From assembly GCF_031846265.1 (NCBI RefSeq), contig NZ_JAVRIA010000002.1, positions 1 through 64,000 on the forward strand: DNA of 64,000 bases. Direction: 5' to 3'. This DNA comes from Microcosmobacter mediterraneus (GTDB lineage Bacteria > Bacteroidota > Bacteroidia > Flavobacteriales > Flavobacteriaceae). Made by a program: the position numbers and the translations under genes. Shown here one piece after another: positions 44,679-54,379 of this stretch. The notes under the pieces were generated by a model. It worked only from the letters and a program-made list of their open reading frames with translations, had not been told where the DNA came from and ran no database searches. Position 1 is the first letter of the stretch, and each line of letters opens with the position of its first letter.

Positions 44679-47600
44679 TTAAGCTTCCGTTGTATTTCTC
44701 ACTTTAGTATGGTAGAACACATTAGGTTTAGTTCCAACACTTTCTAACAAGTGATACATACGATCGTCTTCTTTTAATTCTGCAACTTTACTTGTCTTGT
44801 CATTTATATCTCCAAACACTATTGATCCACTACTACATGCTGCAGAACAAGCGGTTTGTAATTCGCCATCTTTAATTTCTCTTCCATCACGCTTTGCATC
44901 AAGTATTGTTTTCTGTGTCATTTGAATACACATAGAACATTTTTCCATAACACCACGAGAACGAACAGTAACATCTGGATTTAAGACCATACGTCCAAGA
45001 TCGTCATTCATAGCATAATTGAAATCGAATTCTTCGTTTCCATTATAAAGGAACCAGTTAAAACGACGCACTTTATAAGGACAGTTATTAGCACAGTAAC
45101 GTGTACCAACGCATCTGTTGTATGCCATATGATTTTGACCTTGGCGTCCATGAGCTGTTGCAGCTACAGGACAAACTGTTTCGCAAGGTGCATGATTACA
45201 ATGCTGACACATTACTGGTTGAAAAGCTACTTGTGGATTATCCGCTGGATTCTCCATTTCTCGTAGTGCTTGTTTTTCTCCTGTAAACCATCCTTCAGCG
45301 TTATCTTTTTTCACTTCATCACCTTCAAAGGTGTCTTCTGATGAGTAATAACGATCTATACGAAGCCAGTGCATATCTCTGCTACGACGCATTTCAGTTT
45401 TACCAACCACAGGAACATTATTTTCTGCATGGCATGCGATAACACATGCACCACATCCTGTACAAGAATTTAAATCAATGGATAGGTTAAAATGATGTCC
45501 TATTGAACGATCAAAAGAATCCCACAAGTCAACTTCTGGAGACGTTACTGGTGTTTCTTCATGATTTAATGATACAACTGGTACAGCATTCCAATGCTCT
45601 TTATCTTCAGTATTAAAAATCTCTAAAGTTGTCTCCTTTATGATATCTCCACGACCCATTAAGGTATTGTGCAACTGCACACAAGCAAACTCATGTTCAC
45701 CAGTAGCTTTAGAAATTTTGACGTTTTGAGCAGTGTTAAAGTTCTGGTATAAAGGATAAGCATTTACACCAGTCATCATCTCTTTTTTAACACCAGCTGT
45801 TCTTCCATATCCTAAGGATAATCCAATTGAGCCTTTAGCCTGTCCTGGTTGTATAATAACTGGTACGTTTTTAACAGTTACTCCATTAACTGTAACATCA
45901 GCTTTACTCCCATTAAGACCACCATTAGCAACATTCCAATTTTTTAACTCCATACGTTCTGCGTCTGCTCTAGACACAGTTACGTAATTATCCCAAGATG
46001 TTCTTGTTATTGGGTCAGGGAATTCTTGTAGCCAAGGGTTATTAGCTTGTTGACCGTCTCCCATTCCTGTTTTAGTATAAAGGACTAACTCCATACCTTC
46101 AGAGCCTGAAACAGAGCTAGCTAGTGCTTGTGCAGCATTACTCTGAGGTGTATCAACCAAATCTTCATCAGTTGAAGATACCTCTAGATCAACAGAATTT
46201 GATGATGCTCCTACAAATACACCATCTTGTAGTGCTTTATTAAATGAGCTTCCATTTAATATATTAGATGTCCAATAGTCTTTTATATAATCTCTAAGTG
46301 AACTAGAATTATCTGTCCACATTAATAAGGCGTCTTGAAATTGTTTAGTATCAAACAAAGGTCTAATTGTTGGTTGCATTAAGCCATAATGACCTGAAGC
46401 AAACTCAACATCTCCCCAAGATTCTAAATAATGAGGTGCTGCTGCTATGTATTGCACATGTGGAGCAGTCTCATCTGCTTTCATAGTGAAAGCGATTTTT
46501 AAATCAACATTTTTTAATCCTTCATTAAACTCTGTAGCATTCGGTAAGCTGTATGATGGATTTACACCACACATAATGACTGCACCAACATTTCCTGAAT
46601 TCATATCAGAAACAACTTGAGCAACTGCTTTGTTATTTCCTTGTTTTATTTTAACTGTAGTTTTATAATCAAATGCCTTACTATTTAAGTGTTCATTGAT
46701 GTCTAATACAACGGTTTGTGCATTTACGTCTTGTATACCAGAAACAACGACACCATTACTACCAGCTTTAGTTAATTGTGAAGCCGCTTTACGTACAGCA
46801 TCATCTATGTTCTGAGGTAAATTTCCAGAAACATTTCGTCCTGTAACATAACTGTAAAGCTTTGCTAAAACTAATTTTTGCATTGCTGGCTTAACAGGAA
46901 CTCTCTTATCTGCATTTGCTCCAGATAAAGACATATTAGCTTCAAACTGAATATGACGCGACATTTTCCCGTTTTCAGGAACGCGACCTTGTGCATAAGC
47001 AGCATCGTATCCACCACCTTGCCAATCACCTAAGAAATCTGCACCAACAGATACTATGGTTGCAGCTTTTGAAAAATCATAACTAGCAAATCCTCGACTA
47101 CCATACTTAGCTTCATAAGCATCTAAAGCAGCACTTTCTGAAACTGCATCATACTGTACATGTTTTACATTGCCATATTTTGCAGTAAATTCTGCAACCA
47201 AATTAGCCGTAGAAGGACTTGCAAAGGTTTGTGTTAACAATACTATAGACTTACCTGAGTCTTTAATTTTATTAAGTGCTTGAGTCGTTTCTGCATTAAA
47301 TTCTCCCCAAGTTATATCAACACCATCTTTTTGAGGTGCCTTAACACGTTTACTATCGTATAATCCTAAAACAGAAGCATTAACTCTGGCATTAGCACTT
47401 CCATGAGTCTTTGCCAAGTTATTATTTTCAATTTTAATTGGGCGACCTTCTCTCGTTTTTACAAGAACACTTGCAAAATCATTCCCATTAGCTATGGTAG
47501 TTGCATAATAATTAGCAACACCAGGAACAATTTCCTTAGGTTGTATTACATAAGGAATAGATTTTATAACTGGACCTTCGCAAGCCGCTAAAGAGGCAGC

Positions 47601-47789
47601 AGCAGTACTAAATCCTATATATTTTAAGAAATCTCTACGCGACGTTGATGAAGCCTCTAAGGTTTCTTTATCACCTAAGAATTCATCGACAGGAATCTGC
47701 TCAGCAAATTCGTTTTGTCTTAGCGTCTCAACAATAGAACTATCGTTTAGCTCTTCAACACTTTTCCAGTATTTCTTGTTTGATGACAT
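44679..47789 (-). CDS. actB: Alternative complex III iron-sulfur subunit ActB (Tat-exported molybdopterin oxidoreductase-like protein)
   Basis: 1036 residues. A Tat motif with lipobox is visible near the start (Arg51-Arg52 in SRRDFLKY, then SLAAC with Cys70). The first large part (about 80-730) resembles molybdopterin oxidoreductases, which in this complex binds no molybdenum. The C-terminal ferredoxin-like part (about 760-1020) has cysteine groups CTGCGACVIAC, CQHCNHAPCETVC, CVGTRYCANNC and CSMCIQ plus CSAAC, fitting several iron-sulfur clusters (three 4Fe-4S and one 3Fe-4S in known complexes). It carries electrons from quinol towards ActA. It lies 30 bases after actA. Confidence 0.95.
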   Translation of the reverse strand: MSSNKKYWKSVEELNDSSIVETLRQNEFAEQIPVDEFLGDKETLEASSTSRRDFLKYIGFSTAAASLAACEGPVIKSIPYVIQPKEIVPGVANYYATTIANGNDFASVLVKTREGRPIKIENNNLAKTHGSANARVNASVLGLYDSKRVKAPQKDGVDITWGEFNAETTQALNKIKDSGKSIVLLTQTFASPSTANLVAEFTAKYGNVKHVQYDAVSESAALDAYEAKYGSRGFASYDFSKAATIVSVGADFLGDWQGGGYDAAYAQGRVPENGKMSRHIQFEANMSLSGANADKRVPVKPAMQKLVLAKLYSYVTGRNVSGNLPQNIDDAVRKAASQLTKAGSNGVVVSGIQDVNAQTVVLDINEHLNSKAFDYKTTVKIKQGNNKAVAQVVSDMNSGNVGAVIMCGVNPSYSLPNATEFNEGLKNVDLKIAFTMKADETAPHVQYIAAAPHYLESWGDVEFASGHYGLMQPTIRPLFDTKQFQDALLMWTDNSSSLRDYIKDYWTSNILNGSSFNKALQDGVFVGASSNSVDLEVSSTDEDLVDTPQSNAAQALASSVSGSEGMELVLYTKTGMGDGQQANNPWLQEFPDPITRTSWDNYVTVSRADAERMELKNWNVANGGLNGSKADVTVNGVTVKNVPVIIQPGQAKGSIGLSLGYGRTAGVKKEMMTGVNAYPLYQNFNTAQNVKISKATGEHEFACVQLHNTLMGRGDIIKETTLEIFNTEDKEHWNAVPVVSLNHEETPVTSPEVDLWDSFDRSIGHHFNLSIDLNSCTGCGACVIACHAENNVPVVGKTEMRRSRDMHWLRIDRYYSSEDTFEGDEVKKDNAEGWFTGEKQALREMENPADNPQVAFQPVMCQHCNHAPCETVCPVAATAHGRQGQNHMAYNRCVGTRYCANNCPYKVRRFNWFLYNGNEEFDFNYAMNDDLGRMVLNPDVTVRSRGVMEKCSMCIQMTQKTILDAKRDGREIKDGELQTACSAACSSGSIVFGDINDKTSKVAELKEDDRMYHLLESVGTKPNVFYHTKVRNTTEA

Positions 47790-47819
47790 AGTATATAATT
47801 GAAATTTACTTCTTATTTA

Positions 47820-49136
47820 TTAATAGTGACATTTACCACATTCTAAACCTCCCATTTGAGCTGCTGTGAATTGGTCTTTTCCATATTTCTTTTTAAGCTC
47901 TTCATGGATTTTAGTGTAATAACCGTTATCCTTTACCTTAACATTGGTTTCCCTGTGACAATTAATACACCATCCCATTGTTAAAGGTGATTCTTGATAC
48001 ATAATCTCCATTTCTTCAACAGGACCATGACAGGTCTGACATTCAATTCCACCAACAACAACATGCTGCGAGTGATTAAAATAAGCAAAGTCTGGAAGGT
48101 TATGTATTCTAATCCATTTTACTGGATTTGTCTCACCTGTATATTTTTGCTCAGCAGCATCCCAACCAACTGCAGCATATAATTTTTGAATCTCAGCATC
48201 ATAATCTACACCATACTCATTTTTACCCTCAGCAAGTGTTTCTGCAGCTACATTACTAATAGACTTATGACAGTTCATACATATGTTTAATGAAGGGATA
48301 CCTGAATGTTTACTCACTCTTGCAGAGGAATGACAATATTTACAATCAATACCATTGTCACCAGCATGTATTCTATGAGAATAATGGATAGGCTGTACAG
48401 GCTCGTAACCTTGATTAACACCTACTTGCATCATCCAACCATAAGCAAAATAACCACTAGCTAATAAAAAGAATATTGCAGTTACTAATAATAAAAACTG
48501 GTTTTTAAGAAACGATTGCCAAAGTGAAGGACCTTGCTGTGTGGCAACCTCAACACCTTTAGCTTCAGCAAAACGGTTTAACGTTCGCTTAACTAAAACT
48601 AAAGCCATAGCTAATAACCCAAATAACAGTGCTAGTGCACCTAATATAATTTTGTTAGAAGTCGTTGACCCACTACCTGACTCTCCTTCTGTTGGTGGTT
48701 TGTAACCAGGACATCCTGGCTGAGGATTAGCAATACAAGGATCAATTTCTTGAGCCGTATATGCCAAAATATCACTTATATCCTGATCTTCTAACTGCGG
48801 GAAAGCCGTCATAGCAGTTTGATTATACTCTGCGTATATCTTAACCGCGTAGGCATCACCTGCTTTTATGAGTGAGGCACTATTTCTGATCCAAGCATTT
48901 AACCATTCACGATCTAAACCTTCTTCTTCTAAAAGTCTTGTTTCTACATTACGCAGAGCAGGACCAGTCATTTTACTATCTAGCTTATGACAAGAAGCAC
49001 AATTGGTATTGAATAACGTTTTTCCTTTCGCTGGATCACCTTCTTGTGCATAAATTGAAGTAAAAAAAGTAAATAGGAAAATAAAATTTAAGCTGAAGAA
49101 CTTTAAGGCTAAATTACGGTGTATCACCTGTTTCAT
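47820..49136 (-). CDS. actA: Alternative complex III multiheme cytochrome subunit ActA with an extra N-terminal cytochrome c domain
   Basis: 438 residues. A signal peptide ends near SIYAQ. A mono-heme cytochrome c domain follows (CASCH at 46-50, about residues 31-135), then two membrane helices (about 163-183 and 212-234) and a pentaheme part with CxxCH motifs at 265-269, 286-290, 366-370, 390-394 and 433-437. ActA takes electrons from ActB and passes them to ActE. The pentaheme part is standard; I cannot tell from memory how common the extra domain is. It is the first gene of the act-cox operon. Confidence 0.93.
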   Translation of the reverse strand: MKQVIHRNLALKFFSLNFIFLFTFFTSIYAQEGDPAKGKTLFNTNCASCHKLDSKMTGPALRNVETRLLEEEGLDREWLNAWIRNSASLIKAGDAYAVKIYAEYNQTAMTAFPQLEDQDISDILAYTAQEIDPCIANPQPGCPGYKPPTEGESGSGSTTSNKIILGALALLFGLLAMALVLVKRTLNRFAEAKGVEVATQQGPSLWQSFLKNQFLLLVTAIFFLLASGYFAYGWMMQVGVNQGYEPVQPIHYSHRIHAGDNGIDCKYCHSSARVSKHSGIPSLNICMNCHKSISNVAAETLAEGKNEYGVDYDAEIQKLYAAVGWDAAEQKYTGETNPVKWIRIHNLPDFAYFNHSQHVVVGGIECQTCHGPVEEMEIMYQESPLTMGWCINCHRETNVKVKDNGYYTKIHEELKKKYGKDQFTAAQMGGLECGKCHY

Positions 49137-49284
49137 CTGTTGACTTCTATTTTATATTATTGTGAAATGAAATCCTAAAACCAGAGTAGGCTATAAAACT
49201 TCATTTAGTTAGTTAAATCAATCTCTAAATTTCGGCACGATTATTTCATTTATTATGAGCAAAAAGCTTTTCCAAAATCTCTTG

Positions 49285-49292
49285 CAAAAGTA
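49285..49292 (-). promoter_or_regulatory. Candidate -7 element of the act-cox operon
   Basis: On the minus strand TACTTTTG fits TAnnTTTG and lies about 148 bases before actA, giving a long leader. No TTG is seen at the expected distance. The region 49137-49416 is the divergent control region of actA and the SPOR gene. Confidence 0.4.
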
Positions 49293-49390
49293 AGATATAA
49301 AGTCCATTTTGAAAATGTTAGATAACTGTTAATTCTTAATTTATAAAGATTCTAAATAATAAAAACACAGGTAGTTTAGTTATAATATTT

Positions 49391-49398
49391 TAAGTTTG
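49391..49398 (+). promoter_or_regulatory. Candidate -7 element of the SPOR-domain gene
   Basis: TAAGTTTG fits TAnnTTTG, 18 bases before the ATG at 49417. The -33 TTG is not evident. Confidence 0.45.
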
Positions 49399-49416
49399 TA
49401 TTAAATACAATTTACA

Positions 49417-49800
49417 ATGCAAAAAACATCTATAAAATTATTCATAATCAGCATATTAATGTTATGCTTTTTTAAAGGCAATGCGCAAAGTGCAACTGTA
49501 ACCATAGATCAAGACAGTGATATTTCTAAGCTCTTAGAATATAAGAAAGATTTAAAAACGGCGTACACCTATAAAATACAAGTCTACCAAGGAAACAGAA
49601 CTAATGCTGAACGTGTAAAAAGTGAATTCCTAAACGCTTATGGTGAATGGTCTGTAAGTATGGAGTGGAATACTCCTAATTATAAAATTTGGGTAGGGAA
49701 TTTTAGAAGTCGTTTGGAGGCTGATAGAGCCTTACAAAAAATAAAACGTAAATATGCCAATGCATTTATCTTTAAACCCAAAAAAGATAAAAAGAAGTAA
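49417..49800 (+). CDS. Exported SPOR domain protein
   Basis: 127 residues with a signal peptide (hydrophobic IKLFIISILMLCFF, cleavage near GNAQ). The remaining part is a SPOR domain (about 50-125): AYTYKIQVYQGNRTNAERVKSEF, then WNTPNYKIWVGNFRSRLEADRALQKIKRKYANAFI. SPOR domains bind peptidoglycan strands lacking stem peptides, often at division sites. No further domain is present, so this is a free SPOR protein in the periplasm. It is transcribed opposite to the act operon and ends in a terminator shared with infB. Confidence 0.88.
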   Translation: MQKTSIKLFIISILMLCFFKGNAQSATVTIDQDSDISKLLEYKKDLKTAYTYKIQVYQGNRTNAERVKSEFLNAYGEWSVSMEWNTPNYKIWVGNFRSRLEADRALQKIKRKYANAFIFKPKKDKKK

Positions 49801-49801
49801 C

Positions 49802-49834
49802 AAAAAAAGCGATGAAGATATCATCGCTTTTTTT
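49802..49834. terminator. Bidirectional rho-independent terminator between SPOR gene and infB
   Basis: A perfect 14-base inverted repeat (AAAAAAAGCGATGA / TCATCGCTTTTTTT) with a 5-base loop provides a T-run on both strands. It ends both convergent transcripts. Confidence 0.9.
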
Positions 49835-49849
49835 GTGTTGTAATGTTAT

Positions 49850-52579
49850 TTATTTTAATGTCTTTTTAACTTCTACTTCTTGGAAGGCTTCTATAACATC
49901 ACCTTCTTTAATATCATTGTAGTTTTTAATTTGCATACCGCAATCATAACCTTTAGATACTTCTTTAACATCGTCTTTAAAACGTTTAAGCGATGCTAAT
50001 TCTCCTGTATAAACTACAACACCTTCTCTAATAAGTCTAACACCTGAGTTTCTGAATATTTTTCCGTTAGTTACCATACAACCTGCAATACTACCAATTT
50101 TAGAGACTTTAAATATTTCTCTAATTTCTGCTGTACCAGTAATCTCTTCTTTGAGCTCTGGAGACAACATACCTTCCATGGCATCTTTAAGATCATTAAT
50201 AGCATCGTAGATGATAGAATATGTTCTAATATCGATTTCTTCTTTATCAGCAATTTGTCTTGCATTACCCATTGGTCTTACATTAAACCCTATGATAATA
50301 GCATCTGAAGCAGTAGCAAGTAAAACATCACTTTCCGTTATTGCTCCAACACCTTTGTGTATAATATTAACCTGTATTTCCTCAGTAGATAATTTCTGGA
50401 ATGAATCCGTTAAAGCTTCTACAGAACCATCCACATCACCTTTAAGTATGATATTTAATTCTTGGAAATCTCCTAAAGCAATACGACGTCCTATTTCATC
50501 TAGCGTTATGTGACGTTGTGTTCTAACAGATTGTTCTCGTTGTAATTGAGTACGTTTAGCCGCAATAGTTTTAGCTTCTCGCTCATCTGTGAAAACATTA
50601 AACTTATCACCTGCTTGTGGTGCTCCATCTAAACCAAGTATTGATACTGGAGTTGAAGGTCCAGCTTCAGCAACATCATTACCACGCTCATCGTGCATGG
50701 CTTTTACCTTACCACTATTTTTACCTGCCAATACATAGTCTCCAATTTTTAATGTTCCGGCTTGTACCAAAATAGTAGACACATAACCACGACCTTTATC
50801 TAAAAATGCTTCTACTACTGTTCCTTGTGCTGGTTTTGTAGGATTAGCTTTAAGCTCTAATAACTCTGCCTCTAGCAATACTTTTTCTAATAACTCTTTT
50901 ACTCCAGTTCCCATTTTAGCAGAAATATCATGCGACTGAATTTTTCCGCCCCAATCCTCAACTAAAAGATTCATTTGTGCTAATCCTTCTTTTATTTTTT
51001 CTGGATTTGCATCTGGTTTATCAATTTTATTAATTGCAAATATGATAGGTACACCTGCTGCTTGCGCATGTGAGATTGCTTCTTTAGTTTGAGGCATAAT
51101 ATCATCATCTGCTGCGGCTACAATAATAGCTATATCTGTGACTTGAGCACCACGAGCACGCATTGCTGTAAAGGCTTCGTGACCTGGTGTATCTAAAAAC
51201 GCAATTTCTTGACCGTTTTCTAATTCTACACCATAAGCTCCAATATGCTGAGTAATACCTCCTGACTCGCCAGCGATAACATTTTCCTTACGTATGTAAT
51301 CTAACAACGATGTTTTACCATGATCAACGTGACCCATTACTGTAACAATTGGAGCACGTGGTTTTAGATCTTCTGCCTTATCTTCAACTTCTTCAAAAGA
51401 TTCTTCAATATCTGCTGTTACAAATTCTACTTCGTATCCAAATTCTTCAGCTACAATAGATAATGTTTCAGCATCTAAGCGTTGATTCATCGTCACCATC
51501 ATACCTAGAGACATACATGCAGAAATAATCTGAGTTACAGAAACATCCATCATAGTTGCCACTTCACTTGCGGTAACAAATTCTGTGACTTTAAGCACTT
51601 TGCTTTCCGCTTCTTGAGCTTGCAGTTCTTTTTCAGATTGCTCTCTATGTTGTTCTCTTTTTTCTCGTCTGTATTTAGCACCTTTTCCTTTATTAGATTT
51701 ACCTTGAAGTTTTTCTAAGGTCTCTCTAACTTGTTTTTGCACTTCTTCTTCACTAGGCTCTTCTTTAACTACATTTGAGCGTTTGCCTTGGTTTCTTCCT
51801 TTATAATTTCCTCGCCCTCTATTATCGTTAGATTGACCAGGTCTATTATTACCTCCTTGAGCAGGTCCTTTACTAATTCTACGTCTTTTCTTTTTATTAG
51901 CCGCAGTAGTATCTGTTGATTTCTTTTCTTCTTTTTTCTTTGGCTTATTAAATTTAGAAAGGTCTATTTTTTTACCTGTGGTTTTTGGTCCGGAAAGTTT
52001 TTGATATTGAGTTTTTACTTTCTCATCAGCAACTTCTTTAGCGTCAGGCTCTTTAGTATCAGATACTTTTTCAACCTTAACTTCTTCAGGTTTTTTATTG
52101 ACTTCTTCTTTCTTATCTGCCTTTTTTGGTTCTTCCTTTTTCTTTGCTTTTGGTTCCTCTTTTTTAGGGATTTCTGCCTTAGGCTCTTCTTTTACTGGCT
52201 TAGGTTCTTCTTTCTTTTTGTTAAGGTCTATAGTACCTACTTGTTTAGGTCCACTTAGAGATGCCTTAGCTTTTACAACCTCTTCTTCTTGAGCAGCAAT
52301 AACTTCTTCTTCGCGTTGTTTCTCTTCCAATTCACGCTCTCTTTTAAGACGTAATTCCTCCTTTTCTTTTAGTTTTGCTTCGCTTACTTCTTGCGATTTC
52401 ATTTTCTTGCTCGCATCAGTCTGAAACTCATCTGAAAGGATGTCATAAACCTCTTGAGAAATTTTAGTATTAGGACTTTTATCAATAGAGACGCTCTTGG
52501 ACTCAAGGAAGTCCACAGCACGATCAATAGAGATATTGAGTTCTCGTAATACTTTATTTAATCTAATTGTTTGAGCCAT
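49850..52579 (-). CDS. infB: Translation initiation factor IF-2
   Basis: 909 residues. The N-terminal segment (about 1-55) is the IF2 N-domain, followed by a long low-complexity region rich in Lys, Glu and Pro (about 60-330) with a repeated LSGPK-IDL motif. The GTPase domain starts near 408: GHVDHGKTS (416-424), DTPGHEAF and NKID are the nucleotide-binding motifs. Domains II to IV follow to the C-terminus. IF-2 places initiator tRNA on the ribosome. It is the last gene of rimP-nusA-infB and ends before a strong terminator. Confidence 0.97.
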   Translation of the reverse strand: MAQTIRLNKVLRELNISIDRAVDFLESKSVSIDKSPNTKISQEVYDILSDEFQTDASKKMKSQEVSEAKLKEKEELRLKRERELEEKQREEEVIAAQEEEVVKAKASLSGPKQVGTIDLNKKKEEPKPVKEEPKAEIPKKEEPKAKKKEEPKKADKKEEVNKKPEEVKVEKVSDTKEPDAKEVADEKVKTQYQKLSGPKTTGKKIDLSKFNKPKKKEEKKSTDTTAANKKKRRRISKGPAQGGNNRPGQSNDNRGRGNYKGRNQGKRSNVVKEEPSEEEVQKQVRETLEKLQGKSNKGKGAKYRREKREQHREQSEKELQAQEAESKVLKVTEFVTASEVATMMDVSVTQIISACMSLGMMVTMNQRLDAETLSIVAEEFGYEVEFVTADIEESFEEVEDKAEDLKPRAPIVTVMGHVDHGKTSLLDYIRKENVIAGESGGITQHIGAYGVELENGQEIAFLDTPGHEAFTAMRARGAQVTDIAIIVAAADDDIMPQTKEAISHAQAAGVPIIFAINKIDKPDANPEKIKEGLAQMNLLVEDWGGKIQSHDISAKMGTGVKELLEKVLLEAELLELKANPTKPAQGTVVEAFLDKGRGYVSTILVQAGTLKIGDYVLAGKNSGKVKAMHDERGNDVAEAGPSTPVSILGLDGAPQAGDKFNVFTDEREAKTIAAKRTQLQREQSVRTQRHITLDEIGRRIALGDFQELNIILKGDVDGSVEALTDSFQKLSTEEIQVNIIHKGVGAITESDVLLATASDAIIIGFNVRPMGNARQIADKEEIDIRTYSIIYDAINDLKDAMEGMLSPELKEEITGTAEIREIFKVSKIGSIAGCMVTNGKIFRNSGVRLIREGVVVYTGELASLKRFKDDVKEVSKGYDCGMQIKNYNDIKEGDVIEAFQEVEVKKTLK

Positions 52580-52608
52580 AAATTGCTTGTAATATAACTT
52601 AATATTGA

Positions 52609-53841
52609 TTAGTCTTCAAATTCTTCTTTTAGAATTCTAATCACTTCTTCTATAGTTTCTTCTTCTAAATCTGTACGTTTAACTAAGTCTACTAAATCTT
52701 GCTCTAGAATACTTTTTGCTGTATCTAAACCTGCTTTACTAAACTCATCAATAATCCAGCCTTCTATTTCATCAGAAAACTCACTTAACTCTACATCTTC
52801 TTCTGCACCTTCTCTGAAAACGTCTATTTCGTACCCAGTTAATTTACCAGCTAAACGTATATTATGCCCTCCTCTACCAATAGCTTTACTTACTTCTTCT
52901 GGCTTAAGTAATACTTCTGCACGTTTATTTTCTTCGTCTATTTTTAACGATGTTACTCTAGCAGGACTTAATGCTCTGGTTATAAAAAGTTGTAAATTAT
53001 TTGTATAGTTAATAACATCTATGTTTTCATTTCCTAATTCTCTAACAATACCATGAATACGAGATCCTTTCATACCAACACAAGCACCTACAGGATCAAT
53101 TCTATCATCATAAGAGTCTACAGCTACTTTGGCTTTTTCGCCAGGGATTCTTACCACATGTTTCACAGTGATAAGACCATCGAAAACTTCAGGTATTTCT
53201 TGCTCAAATAATTTCTCTAAAAACCTTGGTGCTGTTCTAGACATAATTATTGCTGGCTTACTACCTTTTAACTCTACACTTTCAATAATACCTCTTACAT
53301 TCTCACCTTTTCTAAAGAAATCTGACGGGATTTGCCTGTCTTTTGGAAGTATGATTTCATTACCTTCATCATCTAATAAGATAATTGCTCTATGTCTTAT
53401 ATGATGAACCTCAGCAGTGTAGATTTCTCCTTCTAACTCTTTAAATTGCTTATATATATTAGTGTTATCGTGCTCATGTATTTTAGAAATTAAGTTTTGT
53501 CTTAATGCTAAAATTGAGCGTCTACCCAAATCAATAAGTTTAACTTCTTCGGCTACATCTTCACCAACTTCAAAATCTGGTTCTATCTTCTGAGCTTCAG
53601 ATAATTCTATTTCTTGATTAGGTTCTTCTACTTCGCCATCTGCAACTACAATTCTATTTCTCCAAATTTCTAAATCGCCTTTATCCGGATTTATTATGAT
53701 ATCAAAATTATCGTCGTCTCCATATTTCTTTTTTAAGGCATTTCTTAGAACATCTTCTAAAATTGCCATCAACGTAACACGATCTATTAATTTGTCATCT
53801 TTAAATTCTGAAAATGACTCAATTAATGCTACATTCTCCAT
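52609..53841 (-). CDS. nusA: Transcription termination/antitermination factor NusA
   Basis: 410 residues. The N-terminal RNA-polymerase-binding domain (about 1-125; LIESFSEFKDDKLID, ALKKKYGDDDNFDIIINP) is followed by an S1 domain (about 130-200) and two KH domains (about 225-345; GACVGMKGSRIHGIVRELGNENIDVI and KAIGRGGHNIRLAGKLTGYEIDV). The C-terminal acidic repeats of E. coli NusA are reduced, as is usual in this phylum. NusA promotes pausing and intrinsic termination. It lies between rimP (12 bases) and infB (29 bases) in the classical operon. Confidence 0.97.
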   Translation of the reverse strand: MENVALIESFSEFKDDKLIDRVTLMAILEDVLRNALKKKYGDDDNFDIIINPDKGDLEIWRNRIVVADGEVEEPNQEIELSEAQKIEPDFEVGEDVAEEVKLIDLGRRSILALRQNLISKIHEHDNTNIYKQFKELEGEIYTAEVHHIRHRAIILLDDEGNEIILPKDRQIPSDFFRKGENVRGIIESVELKGSKPAIIMSRTAPRFLEKLFEQEIPEVFDGLITVKHVVRIPGEKAKVAVDSYDDRIDPVGACVGMKGSRIHGIVRELGNENIDVINYTNNLQLFITRALSPARVTSLKIDEENKRAEVLLKPEEVSKAIGRGGHNIRLAGKLTGYEIDVFREGAEEDVELSEFSDEIEGWIIDEFSKAGLDTAKSILEQDLVDLVKRTDLEEETIEEVIRILKEEFED

Positions 53842-53853
53842 ATCTGATTTGAA

Positions 53854-54318
53854 TTAAAATTTTATTTTAACTTTTGCTTGCTTTATTTCTTCATAACTAA
53901 GTTTAGCCTCCTTAGTTACAGTAACTTTTCCTTTCCCTATTGGTTTTGGCTCCCTTGCTTTCCAAGTTAACTCTATACCATGATCTGTTGCACTCATTAA
54001 CTCGGCTTCGTAAGTATCTCCTGTTTCAGTTTTTACACTTAGAACCCTTCCAACATTTTTCTTATACTGCCTGTGATTAGTTAGGTCTGAGGCAGCTCCT
54101 GCTGAGGTTACCTCCAACGAAAAATCATGCTCTTCTCTGTCTAGATTATGCTCTATTGCTCTGCTAATAAACATACAATCTTCAACCAACACACCTTTAT
54201 CACCATCGATTACAACTCTGATGGCATTGCTTTCATTAACTTCAAAGTCAATTAAAAATAAATCTGGGCGTTGATCTAAACCGTCTTGCAACAATGATTC
54301 TACCTTGTCTCTAAACAT
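53854..54318 (-). CDS. rimP: Ribosome maturation factor RimP
   Basis: 154 residues. The N-terminal alpha/beta domain (VIDGDKGVLVEDCMFISRAIEHNLDRE, DFSLEVTSAG) and the C-terminal SH3-like domain (about 85-154, KNVGRVLSVKTETGDTYEAEL) match RimP, needed for 30S subunit maturation. It is the first gene of rimP-nusA-infB. A full promoter and a terminator-like hairpin lie in the 5' leader directly upstream, suggesting transcription attenuation of the operon. Confidence 0.95.
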   Translation of the reverse strand: MFRDKVESLLQDGLDQRPDLFLIDFEVNESNAIRVVIDGDKGVLVEDCMFISRAIEHNLDREEHDFSLEVTSAGAASDLTNHRQYKKNVGRVLSVKTETGDTYEAELMSATDHGIELTWKAREPKPIGKGKVTVTKEAKLSYEEIKQAKVKIKF

Positions 54319-54328
54319 CTAAGTGTAT

Positions 54329-54354
54329 AAAAAGAGGGGACTTTTCGTCCCCTC
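54329..54354 (-). promoter_or_regulatory. Terminator-like hairpin in the rimP-nusA-infB leader (candidate attenuator)
   Basis: On the minus strand an 8-base perfect, G-C rich stem (GAGGGGAC / GTCCCCTC) with a 5-base loop is followed by TTTTT. It sits between the promoter at 54380-54412 and the rimP start codon, 10 bases before the ATG. It has all features of an intrinsic terminator but faces into the operon. Confidence 0.7.
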
Positions 54355-54379
54355 GTTTAATCTTTCTCTTACAGCGATG

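Noticed and set aside
52001..52258. Plus-strand open frames rich in Phe, Leu and Ser opposite the infB low-complexity region.
   Set aside because: They are the complement of Lys/Glu codons and have no start context or homology.
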